DNA from: Notolepis coatsorum
Taxonomy: Eukaryota > Chordata > Actinopteri > Aulopiformes > Paralepididae
Length of the DNA: 64,000 nt
Assembly (NCBI GenBank): GCA_963971535.1
Contig: OZ020589.1
Coordinates: 87,309,796 to 87,373,795 of the forward strand
Direction: 5' to 3'
Position 1 is the stretch's first letter, and every line of letters begins with the position of its first letter. Shown here piece after piece: positions 57,000 to 64,000 of the stretch. The notes beneath the pieces were generated by a model. The model did no database searches and was not told the origin of the DNA. It saw only the letters and a program-made list of their open reading frames with translations. The position numbers were made by a program, and so were the translations under genes.

Positions 57000-57444
57000 A
57001 CATTCAGCCAGAAGAAAGAGAGAGATGAGAGGAGAGAGATGAGGATATAGAAAGAAATGAGAGGAGATAGATAGATATGAGAGAGAGAATGAGAGGAGAG
57101 ATGAGATATGAGAAGAGAGAGAGGAGAGGAGAGAGATTCAAGGAGAGAGATGAGAGATGAGAGGAGAGATGAGAGGATATAAAGAGAGATGAGAGGATAT
57201 AAAGAGAGATGAGAGGAGAGAGATGAGGAGAGAGATGAGAGGAGAGATATGAGAGGAGAGGATATGAGAGATGAGAGGAGAGAGATGAGAGGAGAGAGAT
57301 GAGAGGAGAGATGAGGTGAGAGAGATGAGGAGAGAGATGAGAGGAGAGAGAGATGAGATGATAGAGATGAGATGATAGAGATGAGAGGAGAGATGAGAGG
57401 AACTAGATGAGAAGGGAGAGATGAGGAGAGAGATGAGAGGAGAG
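57000..57444. repeat. purine minisatellite, left part
   Basis: GAGAGATGAGAGGAGAGAT-type units of 10-25 bp. The array continues after the hAT insertion at 60170-60362. Confidence 0.9.
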
Positions 57445-57773
57445 TAGTGTTGTCACGATACTGGAATTTCGAACTTCGATACGATACCTTGAAAAGTATC
57501 GATATTCGATACCATTTTCGATACCACAGGGAAAAAGGTTAAATCTTAAAATGTAAAAAAAAAAAAAAATAATAATAATATATATATGTTTGTATACATT
57601 TTGCTTTTGTTGCTGGTCGATTCTCCTCAGCTTCTCTCTGGTACTATAAGAGAAGATAAGTATAACACTTTTAAAACCCTTTGTTTATCTTTAGATCAGA
57701 CATTTAAAAATAACTAAATGATATAATCTTAGAAATTAAGTAAAGTTAATAGTACTGCGTGTTAAGCATAACA

Positions 57774-58905
57774 GATTGATTGATTGAAAATTGTATTAAC
57801 AGATTGCAGAATGGGTACAATACAGTACGGCTCAATACACACAATTGTTAACACTTTGGCTGCCTAAGGTTAAATTCATGATATACCATAGATTGCCAGC
57901 TCTATTTGTCTATGGAGAAAGTCCCCTTCTTTGCAGGGCTATAACTTTTTAAATTCTATTGCTACATTGCCATTATTAGGGCCCATTCAAAGTCCTATAT
58001 GTATTGTTCATTGTGTAGCAACGTTAAACTTTTTCATTCACATATTCATAGTAAAGTATGGTCTAATGTATAAGTATGTTTTCATCTCTTTCTGCAGCTT
58101 TCTCCAGAACGTGATATATAGCCCCAAATGCATTATATTGATGATGAAATACAGTTTGATGGCAATCAGCGCGATATAAAAAATTCCAACTAGACGTACT
58201 TCTAGAAGTTACTACACGTCATCTGATGTTGACTGGATGGGCGAGGGGGCGTTTATAATTCCGTGGGCAGCGTTATACCAATCATCTAATGTGGGTCAAA
58301 TGTTGATAATAGCAGTTAGTATCGAAGACGGTAACGTTACACGCTGAAACTCACCCCAGTCTCCGCGCGCCGTTGGGCGATCATCGTAGAGTAGAAATCT
58401 TATCATTATGGGATATATTTTTACCCGGTCCATCTCCAGCTTGTATAATGGTATATACGTCCAAATCATGTTGTTTATCAAGTTATTGCCAATCGATCAC
58501 TGTGTAGCGTGACGAGCCAGAGTCCCATGACCTATAGCGAGCGCCCGGAAGTACTACGGACGTCTAGCACAACCTCTATGGCACATCCTGTTTGGCGATT
58601 GCGCCGATCGGCCACCAGATGGCGCTCCTGAAACGCCAGAGAGCTCAGTGGGTCCTGCTGGTGGATCTCAGGCCAGCGGAGGGGACATATGAATCAGATC
58701 GCAGATTTTTTAAATATTGATATAAGGACGCTGTACAGCGTCCTCCGGCAACTTGAGCATGGCCCGCAATGACGTCAAAAGACGTTTCATGGCAGTCAAA
58801 GTGTTAAGGGGATGCAAACCAGAGAAAGACTTTTGACGTCTTGTTTACATCAGGGTCCCCCATTTTCAATTCATCATAACATTTATGACATACAGATAAA
58901 CAGTA
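57774..58905. repeat. palindromic repeat P, copy 3, split by family A copy 4
   Basis: GATTGATTGATTGAAAATTG to CACACAATTG precedes, and GGGGATGCAAACCAGAGAAA to TTTATGAC follows, the inserted element. Confidence 0.78.
57852..58803 (+). mobile_element. TTAA element, family A copy 4
   Basis: The ends are CACTTTGGCTGCC and GGCAGTCAAAGTG, with TTAA at 57848-57851 and 58804-58807. The right-end palindromes are ACGCTGTACAGCGT (58728-58741, perfect) and ACGTCAAAAGACGT (58772-58785, arms perfect). The family's ORF of about 82 codons is at 57931-58179. Confidence 0.9.
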
Positions 58906-58913
58906 CTGTTTAA

Positions 58914-59400
58914 CACTTTGATTGCCAGCGTGGCGTGCACTATTTATCGTTGGATGCCACCACCCACTTCAATGATAGCGCTCTAAACGCATAATCTCTG
59001 TCTTAAATTATGGCTATGTGTCTAATCTGCCCGTCGTTTATCAATGACTTGTTTGCAGTCAACATTGTCGAGACGGATTGTTTTTTAAGCATTTTGAAAA
59101 GCCCTAGTTTTTCAGGAAAATATATAGATTCCGTGATAATCGCCCTTTACTGGAATATTCTGGCATACACAAAACACTTTGAAATCTTTCGGCCTATTTA
59201 TGAATCGTTTTCAAATAAACGCTAGATTATCAATAGTTGAGCTCAGAGAGAGTCTGCAATACTAGCGTGAGGCTCGATTGATGAAATATGAATTCAAATC
59301 ACTAATAAAAAAAATACGACATAAAAACGCTATATAGCGTTGGTGGCACTCAACTGACGGCATGAACTAACGACAAAACGTGTCCCTGGCACTCAAAGTG
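58914..59400 (+). mobile_element. TTAA element, family F, 487 bp
   Basis: The ends are CACTTTGATTGCC and GGCACTCAAAGTG, with TTAA at 58910-58913 and 59401-59404. The right end has ACGCTATATAGCGT (59327-59340, perfect) and ACGACAAAACGTGT (59370-59383). The interior is related to family H (GCTATG(G/T)GTCTAATC and ACGCTAGATTATCA). Confidence 0.85.
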
Positions 59401-60169
59401 TTAAGAGACAGAGTTTCTAAAAAGAGAGTATATACAGTTAATTGACTTCTGACCATTATAGTCAAAGTATTTTCCTATGAACTGAAACTCATAAGACCAC
59501 ATAAGGCTAGCATCATTCAGTCACAGCTATATTGGCCAACATTAGCCAGCTATCTAGCCAGCTACTGCACCATGAACTGCCAGCCAGCCAGCTGGCCAAC
59601 CCCAATCCAGCCAACCGTACAAATTACGGTCTCAGCCAATCACATCGATATGTACAGTTAGTTAGCTAGCCATTCCATTGCGAATTAAAAGGTAGGCAGC
59701 CAGCCAGCCAGTATTAGCTAGCTAGTAGCTAGGTAGCTAACGTTAGCCAACTGAGAAAGATAGCTAGCTAGCCAACAGCTAGCCAACAGCTGCAAGCCTG
59801 CAACGAACGCCACGAAGGCCAACATTAGACAACGCCTCATGTATTAAACTAAAGTCAATCGTTTAATGGGTCATTTTGTTTAATGATTCAGGGATGTTGA
59901 AAGAAGAGCTGTCGAGGCTCTGCACTTGGAGCGAGTGAAAGCCGAGTTGTGTTGACAAGACACTGTGAGGGGAGGGGGGAGGGGGAGGGGCAATGCCCCA
60001 GCAGCGTGTGTGCGTGTGTCAACAACTTGCTGTAGGAGAGAAGACTGCGAGAACGCCAGCTGGTATCGATATTGCAGAAAGTATCGATATTGCGGGAAAT
60101 TAGTATTGAAACTGTTTTAAATATTCAGAATCGATATTTATCGAAAAATCGATATTTTTGACAACACTA

Positions 60170-60362
60170 GAGGAAAGATGAGAGATGAGGAGAGGAGAGA
60201 GATGAGAGGAGAGAGAGAAAGAGAGAGATGAGGAGATACAGACAGATGAGGAGCGAGATAAATGGGAGGAGAGATAGATGAGGAGAGAGATGAGAAGAAA
60301 GAGAGAGAAAGAGAGGAGATACAGATAGATGAGACAAGAGAGAGAAATGAGAGATGGGAGGA
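60170..60362. repeat. purine minisatellite, right part
   Basis: The same GAGATGAGGAGAGAG-type units as 57000-57444. Confidence 0.9.
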
Positions 60363-60474
60363 TTCAGATTCCTTTTTGTCACTTATTACAGTGCTTTACA
60401 GCAAGAACAGTGAAATTCTATTTATTGTGGTCCATCAACCATAGCAGCTTCTTTCTTAGTAATAAGATAGATTC
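60363..60474. other. unassigned sequence
   Basis: TTCCTTTTTGTCACTTATTA could be an antisense non-LTR 3' end; support is weak. Confidence 0.3.
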
Positions 60475-60478
60475 TTAA

Positions 60479-60494
60479 CTCATTCCCCGCCAAC
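60479..60494 (+). mobile_element. terminal stub of a TTAA element (family C-like)
   Basis: TTAA at 60475-60478 is followed by CTCATTCCCCGCCAAC, nearly the start of family C. A hAT end interrupts it after 16 bp. Confidence 0.5.
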
Positions 60495-62237
60495 CAGTGT
60501 TAATTTTGGCAGCTATTTTAATTTTAGTTTTAGTCTTAGTCATGTCAAATGCTCCTTTTTCGTTTTCATCATATTTAGTCACCTTCATTTATTTTTCGTT
60601 TAGTCAGTTTTAGTCAACTACAGGTCTGAGCATTTTAGTCTTAGTCAGTGTTAGTCTCGATTTTGTCTTTTGTTTTTGTCGCAGGAAAACTGATGATTTT
60701 TGTCTAGTTTTCGCGAATGAAAATAAGGCATTTTATATTTTTTAATTGTAAATAATGCAATTCTATTTATTAAGTATAGTCTAGCTGTTACGAAGGATCA
60801 GATTAAACCGAATATATATATTTATTGATTGATATATATTGCATAATATTTGTATATCGTTTGATATCCCTTGTATATTCCTTGTACATATACACGGAAT
60901 ATCCCTTTAGCCTAGTACAGACCATAATATTTCATTCTCCTATTGGACAGCGGTCCACAGGCGCCAAGGCCATACCTTCAAGGTCGGGTTCAAAGTCACC
61001 GCCGGGGACATGCCTGGACATGAACGGTACTGCGCAAGGATATGAGACAGGAATAAAGCTGGTACTAGTTTATTCATCTAAGCGTATAAATACGGCGCAG
61101 GTGAATACAGAAGCACTTAGAGAGTTACCCAATAAGTTGAAGCCTCACCCACGATACGACGTGCGGTGAAGTATGGCCTGTTTGGCCCCAAATAGAGCAT
61201 TGAGACCGCGTGCGAATTAATAACTGAAGTGTCAGAGTTTAACGCTGTACCGTCGAGTTCGACCTATTCTATTAAGTCAGTAATAGTCTATTTGTGTATA
61301 GTGTATCGTGCGGCTAAAGTTCTACAGTGACCAGCATCACCAACGTTTCCTCGTATCAGCTAGAGTGCTTATCCAGGCTGGGCTGCTTACCATGGCGCTT
61401 TCACCCGAGGGGCCCTAGACGAGGACCGTGTGGATTATGTACACTGGATAACCTACCGACGACTGCATAGCCCTTTTCGGCTGGATTATATTTGCTTTTG
61501 GTCCTGTAATTAATGGAGCGGAGAATCGCCGACACCCACAAGTGTGTGGGATTTAACCTGTGAGGAGCCACGTCGAGTCTGCCTCTCAGAAGTCTGAGGC
61601 CGGCTAGCTTTCTTCCATGTGGAGCTACATGCTACGGAGAACAGCTGTATTCGTCTGCGGATCAAGATCTTATTGCACCGTCTCCTGTACTTGGAGTCTC
61701 CTTATCATCGTTGACCCAGACTCTACTACCGACAGATCCTCTACCCTTGCTGGCTTACAACCGGGGGGACCCTACCAGTATCTCCCGCTATATTACTAGT
61801 GTACCATAGATATAATTCCCTAAGATTCAGGTTGTATGATTATCTCCTGCGTAATATGAGAATGGACATTCGTTATTGATTTGCCTACGCACATTCCTTT
61901 GCCTTATAAGCGCATCCAAAGTGAAGTAAAGTAAAGTATATTATGTACCTTTTGCTGCTAATAAATACTTAAATACAGCTTTGTGTGGAACCGAGTCATT
62001 GTGGGGAAGTGTTCATCATTAGATACCTGTGTACTGTATGGCCAGTAGGAATGTACATAAGACGGTAGTGGTTTAATGATACCATACTTATCAATACAGT
62101 CAGGGAATTGTACCCCTCAGTTACACAAAACCCTATCAGCTGATTCATAATAAATTCAGTAGAAGGCTAGAAGCCCAATAGTAACCAAACATTCCTTGAA
62201 ATGGTCAATAGATTCAGAAATAGTCAGACATGGAATG
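60495..62237 (-). mobile_element. hAT fragment, same family as 5972-9769, split by an LTR
   Basis: CAGTGTTAATTTTGGCAGCT onward is the reverse complement of 9769 down to about 9420. It is interrupted at 60786-62125 and resumes with AAAACCCTATCAGCTGATTC. The match ends at about 62237; the other end was not found. Confidence 0.78.
60786..62125 (+). mobile_element. probable solo LTR, about 1.34 kb
   Basis: It starts TGTTACGAAGG and ends CCTCAGTTACA (TG...CA). A TATA-like GTATAAATACGG lies near 61083 and an AATAAA signal at 61960. It interrupts a hAT copy whose uninterrupted sequence is known from 5972-9769. No target duplication is visible and no internal coding region or second LTR exists here. 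The retroelement group cannot be told from the LTR alone. Confidence 0.45.
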
Positions 62238-62627
62238 GAACATATTCTGATTTAAATTGCTTATTTAATATTTTTTACCAACAAAGCAACATTAGGATAG
62301 TGTAAATACACAGTACACACTGATTGCAATTCTCACTGGGACCTACTGTATACATTTCACACACATCACACACACATTCCCTTTTGTCCGCCGAGTACAA
62401 CCGTAGATCGCTGACGTCACTTTAAACGTAAAGCTTAAAATGGCGGCCTCCATCAGAGCATTCGGCTAACAACATTAGCTTAGCGAACCTGCCACTGCAC
62501 TTCTATGTGCATAAAGTGTGCTAACAAAATATCACAGCCCCTAAGACAGAGCGTTCTAACTCTACTGAGCATGTACCCAACATTATATGAAAAATAAAAG
62601 TCATTACGATGTTTTAGTGCGCTTTAG
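62238..62627. other. unassigned sequence
   Basis: No gene was recognised. AAAATGGCGGCCTCCATC (62444-62463) and a nearby CGTCACTTTAAACG give a CpG-containing, promoter-like look, but nothing more. Confidence 0.35.
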
Positions 62628-62752
62628 GGCTGCAACGATTAGTCGACATAATCGACGATGTCAATCATAAAAACTCACTGACGCAGACTTTTTGCGTCGT
62701 ACTTTTTAATTTTTTTTTTATTATAATATTTTTTTTATATAATATATTTTTT
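62628..62752 (+). mobile_element. hAT terminal fragment
   Basis: TAGGGCTGCAACGATTAGTC and GACATAATCGACGATGTC resemble the left end of a common fish hAT. The rest is T-rich; the right end is not seen. Confidence 0.55.
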
Positions 62753-62920
62753 TGCACTACCTATCTTTGTGAAAGTGACCTCTCAGCTCTGGTCCAGCTG
62801 AAGACAAAGCAGAGGAACAGATTGGACATTGAGCATGACCTCAGAGTTGCTTTGTCTACCATCACCCCAGACTTTGAGACTCTTGTCAGGAGCAAACAAC
62901 ATCCCCAGTTATCCTATTAG
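62753..62920 (+). pseudogene. hAT transposase C-terminal fragment (ZBED/SCAND3-like)
   Basis: There are 55 codons without a start, ending at TAG 62918-62920. It reads TTYLCESDLSALVQLKTKQR, NRLDIEHDLRVAL and STITPDFETLVRSKQHPQL. This is the pattern of the hAT C-terminal dimerisation tail seen in domesticated ZBED5/SCAND3/GTF2IRD2-type proteins. It follows the hAT end directly and precedes a TTAA element. Only this tail is present, so it is a relic. Confidence 0.6.
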
Positions 62921-62936
62921 TTCCCTGGGATGTTAA

Positions 62937-63597
62937 CACTTTGCCGCCCAACCACGAGTTAACTCTGGTTTCGGTGCCATGCGTTGAGGACTAGAGCCAC
63001 GAGTTAACTCGTGGCAAGTTGTTATTGTTTTATTCCATATTAATAAACGGATCAAGATCCCCCATCGACTCTGCAGATTTACCCGCCTCTTTGAAATCGG
63101 CGACATGCAATACCGGCCAGATCCTCTTAAGGGCGCCATCGCTCCACTGCAGTATCATTGTGGGCGAGAGGATATATATATATTTTTTTTACAGTCTATG
63201 GGCGTTTCATTTTAGCCTGATCCCAAGCGAACATCCTGCACCGTTGATCACGGTTCGAAGCGCAGATTTCAGCCTGGAATAATGGGATTTATGATCAGCC
63301 AATGGACATATCGATCTACCAGATGACAATGAATAATGGGGAAATGCTGCCGGCGATCACATGGGCTGACGGTAGGACCCTCTTCACCCAAATTACAGCC
63401 GGATCAGACATTGTTGTAAAACGCAAGCAATCGATCAGTGAATATGGCTACTTGCACGAACACACTATTGCTAATCAATAATACTAATCGGCGTCCCCCG
63501 CCGCCCCCATTTCATCCATAGATGCTCTGTAATAGTCCGGATGATAAGCCGTTTGTTTTATTTCATTTGAATATATACAACAGAAATGCCGTTCGAT
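62937..63597 (+). mobile_element. TTAA element, family B copy 2, cut by an L1
   Basis: TTAA at 62933-62936 is followed by CACTTTGCCGCCC. Palindromes: ACGAGTTAACTCTG (62954-62967) and ACGAGTTAACTCGT (62999-63012). It matches copy 1 (12970-13540) up to GAAATGCC(G/A)TT near 63590, where the L1 begins. The other end lies beyond the window. Confidence 0.78.
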
Positions 63598-63713
63598 GAC
63601 TTCCGGTTTGACCGCGGAAGAACATGGCTGCTTAACTCGCGAGCTCCCCGACAGCAAAATGATTTAGCCCCGGAAAACATTTATTAACAGCACCAGGGTA
63701 TATATTTAATAGG
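63598..63713 (+). promoter_or_regulatory. L1 5' UTR (start of a LINE)
   Basis: A short CpG-containing leader (CTTCCGGTTTGACCGCGGAA, AACATGGCTGC) begins where homology to family B stops and leads into ORF1. L1 5' UTRs carry the internal promoter. Confidence 0.5.
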
Positions 63714-64000
63714 AATGAAAGAAGGGGCTATCACGAGACGTAGGGCGAACACGATTACAACTGAAAAGGACGACGGAATGGCAGAGAATGACGACGTAAC
63801 GGGAGGAAAAGATGGCGACGATGACTGTGAACAAGAGGCCACGCTGTTGAACATATACAAGGAGCTCAAAGACTTCAGAAAAGACAATGAGCGTCAATTT
63901 CGGGAAATAAAGAATGATATGAACAGAATGAACGACAGGCTCGGTGAAACGGAGGGGAGAATCGGAGAAAATGAAAATGTGCTTGATGCGGCGACGGTTT
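63714..64000 (+). CDS. L1 LINE ORF1 N-terminus, cut by the window edge
   Basis: The ATG at 63714 starts an open frame of 95 full codons that runs off the window. The first 50 residues are charged (KDDGMAENDDVTGGKDGDDD). They are followed by a heptad coiled coil, LLNIYKELKDFRKDNERQFR and EIKNDMNRMNDRLGETEGRI. That matches the coiled-coil trimerisation region of fish L1 ORF1 proteins, which coat the LINE RNA. The RRM-like and C-terminal domains would follow outside. A 5' end reaching ORF1 suggests a potentially full-length L1. A minus-strand frame here is a shadow. Confidence 0.7.

Larger units (their letters stand above)
57445..60169 (+). mobile_element. hAT element, 2.7 kb, with nested TTAA elements
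   Basis: The ends TAGTGTTGTCACGAT and ...TTTTTGACAACACTA are inverted over 11 bp. Flanks are GAGGAGAG and GAGGAAAG (7 of 8). ATCGATA motifs abound near both ends. The interior has repeat P with family A copy 4, then family F. No transposase. Confidence 0.82.

Noticed and set aside
60786-61169. ORF of 114 codons as a host gene
   Set aside because: It lies in the probable solo LTR, starts in an AT-rich tract and resembles nothing known.
62237-62936. A complete domesticated hAT gene
   Set aside because: Only the 55-codon C-terminal tail is present, with no BED or catalytic region and no start.

Overview
The window is genomic DNA of a vertebrate, most probably a ray-finned (teleost) fish. It carries L2-type and Rex1-like LINEs, tRNA-derived SINEs, many hAT miniature elements with perfect 8-bp target duplications, a Ty3/gypsy-type LTR element and very long GA/CT microsatellites. 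No complete host gene is visible. The only likely host coding material is a few short exon-like segments on the minus strand near 55.5, 45.6, 34.6 and perhaps 24.9 kb. If they are real, most of the window is the introns of one gene, filled with transposons.

Layout. 1-5 kb: a TTAA-flanked element, a hAT miniature element, minisatellites, a GA array and a 5'-truncated L2 LINE. 6-9.8 kb: a hAT inside a hAT, with a TTAA element and a palindromic repeat inside the inner one. 10-15.6 kb: several TTAA elements, two of them sharing 390-bp inverted arms. 15.6-17.8 kb: repeat fragments and one unrecognised ORF. 17.8-23.6 kb: three TTAA elements end to end, the first loaded with other insertions. 23.6-28.5 kb: SINEs, hATs and a minisatellite. 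28.5-34.4 kb: a minisatellite, a Rex1-like LINE broken by three insertions, and a nested pair of hATs. 35-43.6 kb: a run of different tandem arrays ending in a 4.7-kb pyrimidine satellite. 43.8-47.2 kb: a TTAA element, GA arrays and a hAT. 47.8-54.3 kb: a hAT that contains a TTAA element, a TA-flanked MITE and a 4.35-kb deleted gypsy element. 55.5-60.4 kb: minisatellites and a CT array; a purine minisatellite is split by a hAT that holds two more TTAA elements. 60.5-64 kb: a hAT fragment split by a probable solo LTR, a hAT transposase C-terminal remnant, another TTAA element, and the start of an L1 LINE cut by the window edge.

The main signal is a group of non-autonomous elements flanked by TTAA (piggyBac-like; Kolobok not excluded). 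I call the families A, B, C, D, E, F, H and G. Apart from G, at least one copy of each of A-F and H has a special end. In it, TTAA is followed by 17-18 bp, a 14-bp palindrome, 27-32 bp and a second 14-bp palindrome. The palindrome arms differ between families, and even between close copies, but usually stay self-complementary. In every copy whose two ends can both be read, the other end lacks them. All element boundaries were read by eye from terminal repeats and target duplications; no database search was possible.
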